Position numbers and translations under genes: made by a program
Notes under the pieces: model-generated
What the model saw: only the letters and a program-made list of their open reading frames with translations
Databases searched by the model: none
What the model was told of the DNA's origin: nothing
DNA from: a virus
Direction: 5' to 3' (one strand)
DNA length: 47,828 bases
Virus record (IMG/VR): IMGVR_UViG_3300032249_000683
Location: 1 to 47,828 of that record
Part shown: one piece after another, positions 31,283 through 39,133 of the stretch
Layout of the letters: the number at the start of each line of letters is the position of its first letter
Position numbering within the stretch: the stretch's first letter is position 1

Positions 31283-32713
31283 TTATGTTACCACATTATA
31301 ATTGACTTGTGAATAAAGAACGTAGAAGTTATCTGGGTTTGATGCAGATATTGCCGGAACCTCATTTACAGAACCACCAGTAGGAGCAGCACCAGATTGC
31401 TGTTGAGCAGAAGAACCTATTCTCTTATACACTACATTTGGTGTTGGTTCTGGTGCTGGTCCAAGATTAAATGCGGTAGATGGTATTCTTGTAGTTTGTG
31501 CTTGTGGTGACACCTCTGCCGGAATATCAACATTCCCAAACTCTGCTGGTTTGGAAGCATCTAATTGTTTTGATTTGTCCGTTTTTGGTGCTTGTGTTTT
31601 TGGTTGTTGCGTATTCTCATTCTTTCCAAGAAAAGTTCCCTCAAAAGCACCAAATTCTCTGGCAACATCTGCACCAACCGCAAGTAATCCAACTCCCGGC
31701 AATGCAGAAGCAGCAGATAAAGATCCACCAACCATATCCCCCTGAGAGAATCTATATGCAGATATTCCAATATTAATTGGTGCAAAAAGTTTTGACCCAA
31801 GACTTGTAGCCCCCTTAAACAAGTTTCCGGCATTTTTTAATAATCCACCACCACCTCTTGCTGCTGCCGCTGCCGATACTGTTGCTGCTGCAGGTGCCGC
31901 TTTTGGACCTGCTCCAGTAAGTACTCTTACTCCAGCCTGTGCCCCAGAAACTATTGCACTTCCAGCAGATTTTAATAGATTTCCAAGTGCTCCAAAAAAT
32001 CTACCAATAGTATTTTTAAATAACCATCCACCAATTTTGAGAGATAATCTGGTAATAGTTCCTGCAATTGCAAAAAATCCACCACTCAATAAGAATAATG
32101 TTCCGGCAGCAATTCCAAGACCATTGAGAACATTATCTCGGATTTCTTCTAATTTTTTACCATTGCCATCAGACAATGCTTTAAGAGTTTCAATTCCTTT
32201 ATTAGCAAACCATCCAATGAATAATGTCGTAAAGAATTGTTTTACTTTTTCTAAGATAGATTGTGTTCTTTGTGCAATTGCCTGAGCAGGAGCAAGTAAT
32301 GCATTTTGGATTTTTCTTTCTATTAAACTTTCTCTACCTATTCTTAATCCTTGTTCGGTCCCTCTTCTTTGCTCTTCTTGTTCCTGCCTTATACGATTCT
32401 GATCCAGAACACTATCATAAGCAATCAAATCTGTAATTCTACTTAAAGCAGTACGAAAGTCATTAACTTCTGCTCTTAAAGAATTAATCTGCTCCTGTAG
32501 TGAAGATATGTTCTGAGTTTGATTCTGTATTGCCGTTGTAACTAATGCTCCAGAATCTGATTGCCCATTAATAGCAACCAGTGCTCCACCACGACCAAAA
32601 ACATTAGATGATATGCGAGTTCTTGCAAATATTGCTTTTCTTTTTTCCGCAGACAAATAGGACCCTGATATAGGATCTACCCCACTTTGTGCTATTTGTG
32701 CGAGATCAGCCAT
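31283..32713 (-). CDS. Hub or tape-measure-like protein with membrane segments
   Basis: 476 residues. Residues about 55-135 have coiled-coil and basic segments (QNQTQNISSLQEQINSLRAE, ERKIQNALLAPAQAIAQR), then hydrophobic stretches (FFTTLFIGWFANKG, LGIAAGTLFLLSGGFFAIAG), then Ala/Gly-rich sequence. The FIGWF region parallels LLIGWLMYN in the next gene, so both may share an N-terminal module. The order gp26, small ORF, this, lysin, hub matches T4 26-51-27-28-29, so it may correspond to gp28 or gp29; context only. Confidence 0.6.
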   Translation of the reverse strand: MADLAQIAQSGVDPISGSYLSAEKRKAIFARTRISSNVFGRGGALVAINGQSDSGALVTTAIQNQTQNISSLQEQINSLRAEVNDFRTALSRITDLIAYDSVLDQNRIRQEQEEQRRGTEQGLRIGRESLIERKIQNALLAPAQAIAQRTQSILEKVKQFFTTLFIGWFANKGIETLKALSDGNGKKLEEIRDNVLNGLGIAAGTLFLLSGGFFAIAGTITRLSLKIGGWLFKNTIGRFFGALGNLLKSAGSAIVSGAQAGVRVLTGAGPKAAPAAATVSAAAAARGGGGLLKNAGNLFKGATSLGSKLFAPINIGISAYRFSQGDMVGGSLSAASALPGVGLLAVGADVAREFGAFEGTFLGKNENTQQPKTQAPKTDKSKQLDASKPAEFGNVDIPAEVSPQAQTTRIPSTAFNLGPAPEPTPNVVYKRIGSSAQQQSGAAPTGGSVNEVPAISASNPDNFYVLYSQVNYNVVT

Positions 32714-32879
32714 TTGCTTGGTTCTTTAGATTTTCTTCTTCGATATAATTTTGTAGCAAGGTTACATAGATCTCCCTTTCCCAAGGAATCATATCTTCAA
32801 GTTCTGTCAAAGAGTATTTATGATGCTGCATCATGGCAAAGTTTGTCTTGTAGTATGACGCAAGGTCAGTATGCGCCAT
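32706..32879 (-). CDS. 57-codon tail chaperone extension, probably made by frameshift
   Basis: Frame MAHTDLASYYKTNFAMMQHH to EENLKNQANG, with YSLTELEDMIPWEREIYV, the pattern of the second half of tail assembly chaperones (helical, E-x-M/L-P-WE). It has no convincing ribosome binding site, lies in the -1 frame of gp26, and no stop separates it from a T TTT TTC slippery site at the end of gp26, so it is probably made as a gp26 fusion. T4 gp51 is the positional counterpart. It overlaps the next gene by eight bases. Confidence 0.75.
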   Translation of the reverse strand: MAHTDLASYYKTNFAMMQHHKYSLTELEDMIPWEREIYVTLLQNYIEEENLKNQANG

Positions 32880-32881
32880 AC

Positions 32882-33601
32882 CTACCCGAAAAAAGCAGAT
32901 AATCCCTCCAGAACTACTTCACTTTCAACTTTAGTATTGGGATTTTTAATCTTAATTGTATGAGAAAGTTTAGGCATTGTTTCAAAGAAATTTTCAACTT
33001 CTTTGAATTGCTTGGAACTTAACTGTTCAACAAATTCCAATAGTTCTTTCTTTGTGGAACCACTACCAGTCCAAGACTCTTCTTCTGAATAAATTTGGTC
33101 AATACATGAAATAATCAAATCAAATGTATCATCAACACTTACCGACTCACCAGAATCAAAGTTATTCTTAATGAACTCAGCCATCGATGGGTATCTCATT
33201 CTCAATGTTAAAGAATCATCCAACTTAATATCACGTGAATGTTCTGGGTCCACTTCAACATTAATTTCATCCAAGTTGATGCTTGTTGGAACTTGAGTCT
33301 CACCATCATCGGGACAGGTAATTAAAACATCTACAGTTTCACCGACTGACTTACCTCTAATATTGAGGAACAAATACTCAATATCAAATGTAGCAAGATC
33401 TTCTACTTTAATACCTTTGCTTAAAATACAGTTTGAAATAACATTCTTAACTGCATTCGCAATCTGTTTTGAATCTTCACTTTCTAGTGCAATAATTAGA
33501 ATCTTTTCTTCTTTAACCAGAAAGGGTCTATATCTAATTTTCTTTTTTAATGATGGAATTTCCAACTCATAAATTGGAGTTGCAATCTTTGGTAAAGGCA
33601 T
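32882..33601 (-). CDS. 26: gp26-like baseplate hub / tail assembly chaperone
   Basis: 239 residues. Starts PLPKIATPIYELEIPSLKK and contains IRYRPFLVKEEKILIIALES, the T4 baseplate (PF12322-type) signature. T4 gp26 is 208 residues and takes part in hub assembly. The last codons are GCT TTT TTC GGG TAG, containing a -1 slippery heptamer in frame. By analogy with lambda G/GT the short and extended forms would act as chaperones on the tape measure. Preceded by a CTAAATAA late box. Confidence 0.85.
   Translation of the reverse strand: MPLPKIATPIYELEIPSLKKKIRYRPFLVKEEKILIIALESEDSKQIANAVKNVISNCILSKGIKVEDLATFDIEYLFLNIRGKSVGETVDVLITCPDDGETQVPTSINLDEINVEVDPEHSRDIKLDDSLTLRMRYPSMAEFIKNNFDSGESVSVDDTFDLIISCIDQIYSEEESWTGSGSTKKELLEFVEQLSSKQFKEVENFFETMPKLSHTIKIKNPNTKVESEVVLEGLSAFFG
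32888..32894 (-). other. Candidate -1 ribosomal frameshift site T TTT TTC
   Basis: Minus strand 32894 to 32888 reads T-TTT-TTC with TTT and TTC as zero-frame codons of gp26. Slippage by -1 gives TTT TTT CGG GTA GGT ATG GCG, which continues straight into the 57-codon frame. Six bases later GTATG-GCG-CATAC can form a five-base-pair hairpin, a plausible stimulator. Confidence 0.7.
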
Positions 33602-33626
33602 AATAACCTATAAAGTTCAGTTAAAA

Positions 33627-33634
33627 TTATTTAG
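33627..33634 (-). promoter_or_regulatory. Late promoter box CTAAATAA
   Basis: Minus-strand CTAAATAA 26 bases before the gp26 start; overlaps the stop of gp54. Confidence 0.55.
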
Positions 33635-34428
33635 ACGACTCTACGAGAACGATCATATGCAACATCCCCAATACCTCTTGGTCTTGGATCATCCAATCTA
33701 CCTGTTCCAAGATTTGAGTTTCTCCATAGTAATTCATCCCTACCAGTTGCAAGTCTAGTTAATTGATTGGCAGTATTAACAACATTAACAGCACTAGCAA
33801 ATTTATTACCGTCAATACTTTTTGCTACATCAAAACTTAATACCTTGCCACAAACATATCTCTCATAGTTAAATGCGGCACTAATTCTCAATACATCAGA
33901 ACCATTATAACTTACTGGTGTAGAATTTAAGGAAAGTGGAAAAAGTCCAAAGAAATTATATTCAATCTCCTTATTATAATCTCTATCAAATTTAATAATC
34001 TTGGTTGTATTACACTTATATGTTTCTGGGTATTGCATTCTAAAATAATACCCTTCTCTATAAGGATCTGCATTAGATCCACCAGAAATAAACTCCATCC
34101 AGTGTTCTATAAATTTTAATTGCATATAATCTCTATCAACATAAAACTCTAAACCAATTTCAGTAAAGATTCTGCGATGAGCAACTCTCTCATTGACTCC
34201 AGTAAAATTATTATTAATGTCTACGGTTGCAAATGAGGTTCCTGGTAATGATGCAGAATGACAAAGTAATCCAGCATCTTCTGCAATAAATCTTGGATCA
34301 ATACCTCTAGTATAAAGATGTGCCAAAAGTTGACCTGGCAGACCACCAAAGATAACTTGGAAGTGTGAAGTCTGAGCAAGATTGGTGAATAGTGGTTTAA
34401 AGTCCGATATTCTACGAGGTCTGACCAC
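33631..34428 (-). CDS. 54: Baseplate tail tube initiator
   Basis: 265 residues; T4 gp54 is 320. The first 40 residues (KPLFTNLAQTSHFQVIFGGL) and the C-terminal half (YNFFGLFPLSLNSTPVSYNG, LRISAAFNYERYVCG) match the tail-tube-like fold of gp54/gp48/gp19 relatives. It seeds polymerisation of the tail tube on the baseplate. The gene is divergent from the gp4-gp48-gp53 operon across a 38-base gap carrying two opposed late boxes. Confidence 0.85.
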   Translation of the reverse strand: MVRPRRISDFKPLFTNLAQTSHFQVIFGGLPGQLLAHLYTRGIDPRFIAEDAGLLCHSASLPGTSFATVDINNNFTGVNERVAHRRIFTEIGLEFYVDRDYMQLKFIEHWMEFISGGSNADPYREGYYFRMQYPETYKCNTTKIIKFDRDYNKEIEYNFFGLFPLSLNSTPVSYNGSDVLRISAAFNYERYVCGKVLSFDVAKSIDGNKFASAVNVVNTANQLTRLATGRDELLWRNSNLGTGRLDDPRPRGIGDVAYDRSRRVV

Positions 34429-34429
34429 T

Positions 34430-34437
34430 CTAAATAC
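34430..34437 (+). promoter_or_regulatory. Late promoter box CTAAATAC for the rightward operon
   Basis: Plus-strand CTAAATAC 30 bases before the gp4 start. It lies two bases from the start of the divergent gp54 gene, so the two transcripts overlap in their 5' ends. Confidence 0.55.
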
Positions 34438-34458
34438 CTTTTATAAGTCTTAGTATAC

Positions 34459-34466
34459 TTATTTAG
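34459..34466 (-). promoter_or_regulatory. Late promoter box CTAAATAA for gp54
   Basis: Minus-strand CTAAATAA immediately before the plus-strand gp4 ATG and 31 bases before the gp54 start, facing left. Confidence 0.55.
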
Positions 34467-34907
34467 ATGTCTTACAAGGGAAAATATCAACCATCATTCC
34501 CAAAAAAGTATAAAGGAGACCCCACAAACATTGTGTATAGGTCTTTGTGGGAAAGGACTTTTATGAAGTATTGCGATACAAATGAGAATATTTTAGAATG
34601 GTTCTCGGAAGAAATTGCAGTTCCTTACAGATCCCCAATAGACAATAAAATTCATAGATACTTTCCAGATTTTTATATCAAAGTCAAAGAGAGTAATGGA
34701 TCCATTAAAAAATACATAATTGAAATCAAACCAAAGAAACAAACAATAGAACCTATACCACAAAAAAGAAAGACAAAGGGATATATCTATGAGGTTTATG
34801 AGTATGCCAAAAATCAGGCAAAGTGGAAGGCAGCAGAAGAATGGTGTGCTGATAGAGGATATGAGTTTAAAGTTCTCACAGAAGATAACCTTTTTGGGGT
34901 AAAATAA
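34467..34907 (+). CDS. 4: Head completion protein gp4
   Basis: 146 residues; T4 gp4 is about 150. It reads SYKGKYQPSFPKKYKGDPTN, then YRSLWERTFMKYCDTN and YFPDFYIKVKE followed by IEIKPKKQ, a PD-(D/E)XK nuclease core (PDF-x(n)-EIK) related to TnsA-type endonucleases. In T4 it completes the filled head before tail joining. First gene of the only plus-strand operon here, sharing its last base region with the next start. Confidence 0.88.
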   Translation: MSYKGKYQPSFPKKYKGDPTNIVYRSLWERTFMKYCDTNENILEWFSEEIAVPYRSPIDNKIHRYFPDFYIKVKESNGSIKKYIIEIKPKKQTIEPIPQKRKTKGYIYEVYEYAKNQAKWKAAEEWCADRGYEFKVLTEDNLFGVK

Positions 34908-35317
34908 TGCCAAGAAAGACTCTCAAACAAAGAAAAGGACCAAATCCTACAAGTGATAAGAGTAATCGTATTCGTAGTGTTTTGGATAACCTAATTGGAA
35001 CAGAAGATCCTGATGATTTAATGATTGAGATATTGGATGTTATACAAGAAAGTGGAAAGATTCCAAGTGTTGGTAAGTATTATGTTTTTGTTTATAATCC
35101 AAAGACACCCAACATACAATACGATCAAAATCCATTAGTCGCAGTGACTGATATATTCCCCCAATGGGGATTTAGGGGTATTAACTTTCACTGGGGGTCC
35201 AAGGGAGTCCGACAATATACTTGGGATGAAATACCTGGTTCTTTATATGAGGTTTATGCAGAAGAACTTGCCGACTTAAGAGAGATACCTTTTGGCAAAA
35301 TTCGTCTAAATAGTTAG
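34907..35317 (+). CDS. Hypothetical protein between gp4 and gp48
   Basis: 136 residues; the start overlaps the gp4 stop (TAATG). Residues about 55-100 (GKYYVFVYNPKTPNIQYDQN, PLVAVTDIFPQWGFRGINFH) follow a pattern seen in other tailed phage proteins: a short barrel with YDxxPLV and GFxGxNxHW. I recall such proteins in many T4-like genomes but not a demonstrated role. Late expression and neighbours suggest a head or tail structural role. Confidence 0.75.
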   Translation: MPRKTLKQRKGPNPTSDKSNRIRSVLDNLIGTEDPDDLMIEILDVIQESGKIPSVGKYYVFVYNPKTPNIQYDQNPLVAVTDIFPQWGFRGINFHWGSKGVRQYTWDEIPGSLYEVYAEELADLREIPFGKIRLNS

Positions 35318-35327
35318 AAAATCGATA

Positions 35328-36305
35328 ATGGCAGTTTCTTTTCCATCTAGTTTATCATCAGCAACTCAAGCAGCTGGCATACAGGAATATAGAAATGCTA
35401 ACGCTGCTTCTACAGCACCCGCACTAAGATATAGATATCCACAGAAGAGTATTGGTAAAGATGACGACTATTTGGAGATAAGTGTTATTAAATATGTTCC
35501 ACCAGGAGTTCAAACTGGAGTAAATAATCTTAAACTAAAAACTGGAACAGAAACCAATTCCAATCAAAAGGCATTATCTACAATACAACTACCAATACCA
35601 GCAAATATTGGGGATACAAACCAGGTTACTTGGGGTGATGATAGTTTAAATCCTCTTGCTGCTTATGGTGCAGAGAAAGCAGCAGAAATTCTCAAATCGG
35701 GAAACTTTGGCAGAGGTGTTATTGATGCTGCTAAATCTATAGGTTCTACTGGTATGCAAGTACTAACTAAGGGGGGAGGACAAGATTTAGTAGCAAATGC
35801 GTTTGGTGCCGCATTAGTAAATAGTGTAGTAAATGGGAGTATAAATCCAACTGCACTACTTTCAAGAGCACAAGGAAGTGTTTTAAATCCAAACTTAGAA
35901 CTATTATTTGGTAGTGTTAATCTGAGGTCTTTTGCCTTTGATTTTGATTTTGCACCAAGAAACTTAGAAGAATCAAATGTTGTTAAGCAAATTATAAGAA
36001 TATTTAAGCAATCAATGTCCCCAAAAACTGGTAGCAATACTGATGGTGCAGGACTATTCATTGAGGCTCCAAATGTCTTCCTACTAAAATATAAAACTGG
36101 AAGTCGAGACCATCCATATCTAAACAAGTTCAAACCTTGTGCTCTCACAAATATGGGAATGAATTATACTGGTTCTGGTTCTTATGCAACTTATGCGGAT
36201 AAGACACCAGTTCATATGAAATTATCTCTTAGTTTTACCGAACTGAATCCAATTTACAATGAAGATTATGATAGTAATATTGGTAAACAAGCAGTAGGTT
36301 ACTAA
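35328..36305 (+). CDS. 48: Baseplate tail tube cap
   Basis: 325 residues; T4 gp48 is 364. N-terminal APALRYRYPQKSIGKDDDYL and C-terminal YLNKFKPCALTNMGMNYTGS, then TPVHMKLSLSFTELNPIY, are typical of gp48. With gp54 it caps the baseplate and starts tail tube assembly. Followed after one base by gp53. Confidence 0.85.
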   Translation: MAVSFPSSLSSATQAAGIQEYRNANAASTAPALRYRYPQKSIGKDDDYLEISVIKYVPPGVQTGVNNLKLKTGTETNSNQKALSTIQLPIPANIGDTNQVTWGDDSLNPLAAYGAEKAAEILKSGNFGRGVIDAAKSIGSTGMQVLTKGGGQDLVANAFGAALVNSVVNGSINPTALLSRAQGSVLNPNLELLFGSVNLRSFAFDFDFAPRNLEESNVVKQIIRIFKQSMSPKTGSNTDGAGLFIEAPNVFLLKYKTGSRDHPYLNKFKPCALTNMGMNYTGSGSYATYADKTPVHMKLSLSFTELNPIYNEDYDSNIGKQAVGY

Positions 36306-36306
36306 A

Positions 36307-36954
36307 ATGTCATATTTCAGAGAACTACCAGACCTAGAATATCAATCTCCTTTTGTAGATAGTAATTCCTCACAGAATTATGTAAGAGCAAAGAATTTAT
36401 TTCGTCGTGTGAAACTTCGTGATGACTTACAAAATGTCTTTACTCTGTTTAATAAGTATCAAATCCCAGATGGTGTAAGACCTGATATTGTTGCAGAAGC
36501 AGTTTATGGTAGAGCAGATTATGATTGGGTGGTTCTTATGACTGCCGGTATTGTGAATGTAAGAAACGAATGGCCTCTTTCGAATAGAGACCTTTACAGA
36601 TATGCTGAAAACATTTACGGGACTCAATTAAATGCTGTGCATCATTATGAGACTACAGAAGTTAAAGATTCTAATGGAAGATTGATTCTCCCTGCTGGTA
36701 AGGTTGTTGATTCTACTTTCACTATTCCAAAACCAGATGATTATGGAGCAACATTGAATCCGGTTGTTGGTATCAGTAATTATGAATATGAAACTCTAAA
36801 GAACGAAGAAAAGAGATCGATATACTTACTAAGACCAGATTATCTACAACAATACTTAAATGATATGAGAACGATTATGTATTATGAAAAGTCTTCTCAG
36901 TATGTTGATAAGAAACTCATTCGCACTGAGAACACTAGAAATACAATGCCATAA
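36307..36954 (+). CDS. 53: Baseplate wedge subunit gp53
   Basis: 215 residues; T4 gp53 is 196. SYFRELPDLEYQSPFVDS, KLRDDLQNVFTLFNKYQIPD and YGRADYDWVVLMTAGIVNVR are characteristic of gp53, which links wedges into the baseplate ring. Last gene of the plus-strand operon; its stop lies beside the terminator shared with gp32. Confidence 0.88.
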   Translation: MSYFRELPDLEYQSPFVDSNSSQNYVRAKNLFRRVKLRDDLQNVFTLFNKYQIPDGVRPDIVAEAVYGRADYDWVVLMTAGIVNVRNEWPLSNRDLYRYAENIYGTQLNAVHHYETTEVKDSNGRLILPAGKVVDSTFTIPKPDDYGATLNPVVGISNYEYETLKNEEKRSIYLLRPDYLQQYLNDMRTIMYYEKSSQYVDKKLIRTENTRNTMP

Positions 36955-36978
36955 AAAAGGGGGAGGTTTCCCCCCCCG
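36953..36978 (-). terminator. Terminator between convergent gp53 and gp32
   Basis: On the minus strand a G run pairs with CCCCC around AAACCT, followed by TTTTTT: a strong terminator for gp32. On the plus strand the T run after the C-rich arm is weak, so it probably serves mainly the minus strand. Confidence 0.7.
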
Positions 36979-36984
36979 TTCTTA

Positions 36985-37899
36985 TCACTCGGCAAGTTTT
37001 GCAAAGTAACTCAGAGTATCATCATCCTCTTCATCATAAGAAGAAGATTTAGAAGAACTTAAATTACTCAGTTCGGTACGAAGATCTTCATCAAGGTCAC
37101 GAACTGGACCACGAGAAGTCTCTTCCTCATCGGCAACCTCAGGGTCTTGACGACGAGTTCCTTTGTTACCAAGAACATAATCAAGACGCTTCTTCAGTTC
37201 ATCATAAGACTTGAACTGATCGGCAGCAACGAGTTCTGCAAGAGAATACTGCTTCTTCCACACTGCTTCCATCTCTTCATCATCATCCAGCAGAGCACCT
37301 TGTGCGGCAAACTCACTGGAATCATAGTTACGATACCCAGCAACGTTCTTTGCCTTCAGTTTGAAGTTAGCACCTTGCCAGAAGTCAAACGGATCGATAG
37401 GAGTCTCATCTTCAAACTCAGGTTGCATTGCGGCAGTAATCTTATCAAAGATTTTCTTACCAAACTTATAAAGGAAGACTTTACCTTCGTTAGCAGGATT
37501 AGCAGGATCTTTGACCACGTAGATATTGCTAATATAAGTCAGTTTACGTTTCTGCTTACGTGCAATCTCTTTACCAGCATCAGTACCATTGTTCCAAAGT
37601 TCAGAGTTCAGTTCTGACACAGGATCTTTCTGATTGAGAGTGGTGAGAGAGTTCTCAATAAACCAACCACCAGGACCTTGGAATGCGTGGGAATACAGTT
37701 TCACAAACGGCAGGTCTTCACCGTCAGGAGCAGGGAGGAAACGAATGATTGCATAACCATTCTGTGCTTTATCACATTCGAGTTTCCAGAGACGATCATC
37801 ACCAGATGATGCGTTATTATTCATTTTTTCTACTTCTTTAACCAGTTTCGCAGTCAGCGAACCAAGTTTAGATTGCTTTTTAAGATCTGAGAAGGACAT
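36985..37899 (-). CDS. 32: Single-stranded DNA-binding protein gp32
   Basis: 304 residues; T4 gp32 is 301. N-terminal basic segment (MSFSDLKKQSKLGSLTAKL), OB core (NGYAIIRFLPAPDGED, VKLYSHAFQGPGGWFIEN) and an acidic tail (DEEDDDTLSYFAKLAE). In T4 a zinc ion is held by one His and three Cys; here the Cys positions read LTTLNQKDPVSELN with no Cys, so zinc binding appears lost. It coats single-stranded DNA and recruits gp59 and polymerase. Driven by TTGACA-N17-TATACT. Confidence 0.95.
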   Translation of the reverse strand: MSFSDLKKQSKLGSLTAKLVKEVEKMNNNASSGDDRLWKLECDKAQNGYAIIRFLPAPDGEDLPFVKLYSHAFQGPGGWFIENSLTTLNQKDPVSELNSELWNNGTDAGKEIARKQKRKLTYISNIYVVKDPANPANEGKVFLYKFGKKIFDKITAAMQPEFEDETPIDPFDFWQGANFKLKAKNVAGYRNYDSSEFAAQGALLDDDEEMEAVWKKQYSLAELVAADQFKSYDELKKRLDYVLGNKGTRRQDPEVADEEETSRGPVRDLDEDLRTELSNLSSSKSSSYDEEDDDTLSYFAKLAE

Positions 37900-37942
37900 T
37901 TAGATACCTTGGATAGTTTTGGATTTGTTGGATTACTTGGAT

Positions 37943-37971
37943 AGTATAACAAGGATGGTCTCACTTGTCAA
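37943..37971 (-). promoter_or_regulatory. Sigma70-type promoter TTGACA-N17-TATACT for gp32
   Basis: -35 TTGACA at 37971-37966, 17 bases, -10 TATACT at 37948-37943, 44 bases before the gp32 start. The -35 lies in the 3' end of the DUF1825 gene. Confidence 0.85.
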
Positions 37972-38293
37972 GGAAATGTTTGAGAGACTCAATTGTTTTG
38001 TTCATACTACTGAAAAGTAAATTCATATCAGTGTCTGGTGAGAATCCCATTAGAGCCACTGATTTTTTCAAATTCTCTTTCATCTCAACCGCTTGCGGAT
38101 CATCAGAAAGAGAAAGTCTTGTGTACATAATGCGTTGCTTTTCTAGCAACAAAGTCATTTTTTCAATGTGTTCCAGTTTATCTTCGCGGGACATTGAACC
38201 AAAAGACAGAATACTTCCATAAATGAACTTTTGAAGTTCATTAATTTCTTCAAGTTCTTCTTGTATAAGTTCAGAGTCAAAGAATTTACTCAT
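37961..38293 (-). CDS. DUF1825-like protein, homologue of a cyanobacterial family
   Basis: 110 residues: FFDSELIQEELEEINELQKF, MSREDKLEHIEKMTLLLEKQ, MYTRLSLSDDPQA, MGFSPDTDMNLLFSSMNKT. Length and pattern match DUF1825, a small helical protein conserved in cyanobacteria whose function is unknown to me. It lies between gp59 and gp32, suggesting a link with replication, or mimicry of the host protein. The start overlaps gp59 by eight bases. Confidence 0.75.
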   Translation of the reverse strand: MSKFFDSELIQEELEEINELQKFIYGSILSFGSMSREDKLEHIEKMTLLLEKQRIMYTRLSLSDDPQAVEMKENLKKSVALMGFSPDTDMNLLFSSMNKTIESLKHFLDK

Positions 38294-38876
38294 TTACAAT
38301 TTCCCGTAGAAGTTCTTTATAATCGGACACATCAATATGTATAAAGGGATTGTATTTCCTAATTTTTAAACTTACAATTTCCCAAACAGGATCTAGTAGT
38401 TTCGTATCAAATACCTTCCCGAACTGGAAGATTTTGTCGTATATGACTAGAACTTCAGGAGAAATCTTCCCACCCAGGAACTTTTTTAGAATTGGTGGAT
38501 GACCTTTCGAGCAGTTGAAAGCATCTTCTAATTTTGTTTCCGAGAGTAATTCTTCCGATTGTTCTTTGAACAAGTAGGTCAAACTCTGCTGTCGTTTCAT
38601 CCACTCGACGTATGTTCTTTCCCCTTCGTTTATTAAAGAACCAATCCATAAATTTTGTGGGGTGTCTGTGGCAACAAAGTTTGATACAAGAAAATCTACA
38701 ATTTCATTATCAGAATATTTCCTCGAAGATTTCTCAAAGAAATATTTGTCTTTTCGTTTATTGAAGGAAGTTAGAGTTGCTCTTGACTTCCCACGATATT
38801 TAAAGAAATCGTATTTTGGATTTGTGAAATGACTTTTGAGTGAAAGATAATGTTGATAGGTCTCAAAAGGACTCAT
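38286..38876 (-). CDS. 59: Helicase loader gp59
   Basis: 196 residues; T4 gp59 is 217. PFETYQHYLSLKSHFTNPKY, FFKYRGKSRATLTSFNKRKD and a basic N-terminal domain, then SGKGHPPILKKFLGGKISPE-like helical C-terminus. It loads gp41 helicase on gp32-coated forks. Overlaps the gp33 stop (ATGA). Confidence 0.88.
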   Translation of the reverse strand: MSPFETYQHYLSLKSHFTNPKYDFFKYRGKSRATLTSFNKRKDKYFFEKSSRKYSDNEIVDFLVSNFVATDTPQNLWIGSLINEGERTYVEWMKRQQSLTYLFKEQSEELLSETKLEDAFNCSKGHPPILKKFLGGKISPEVLVIYDKIFQFGKVFDTKLLDPVWEIVSLKIRKYNPFIHIDVSDYKELLREIVNE

Positions 38877-39133
38877 AGTGGAAGTTTTGCTCTCGAAGTT
38901 TTTTTCATAAAATTTAGATTGATAGCATCATACTTCAATCGTTCTTTGAGGGGTTTTGATACAAGTTTCGTAATTGAATCTACCTCAATCTTATTAATCT
39001 CACAATAATGGCAAATAGCATCAATGTAATTCATACTCTCCTCCGCAACGATCTTCTCTATCTCTAGAGAAAACTTGGAGGGAGTTAGGAACTTATCCTC
39101 TATTGCCTGTTCCAGTTCTCTGTTAGGTTCCAT
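38873..39133 (-). CDS. 33: Late transcription coactivator gp33
   Basis: 86 residues from ATG 39133 (MEPNRELEQAIEDKFLTPSK), which overlaps the upstream nuclease stop; T4 gp33 is 112. Helical, with FSLEIEKIVAEESMNYIDAI and a C-terminal KLPL-type tail where T4 gp33 binds the sliding clamp. It bridges RNA polymerase and clamp at the late boxes listed here. A start at 39214 would lie inside the nuclease gene. Confidence 0.8.
   Translation of the reverse strand: MEPNRELEQAIEDKFLTPSKFSLEIEKIVAEESMNYIDAICHYCEINKIEVDSITKLVSKPLKERLKYDAINLNFMKKTSRAKLPL

Noticed and set aside
34221-34490. Minus-strand frame overlapping the gp54 start and gp4
   Set aside because: It lies in another frame of gp54 and crosses the divergent promoters and the gp4 start; it is a shadow of real genes.
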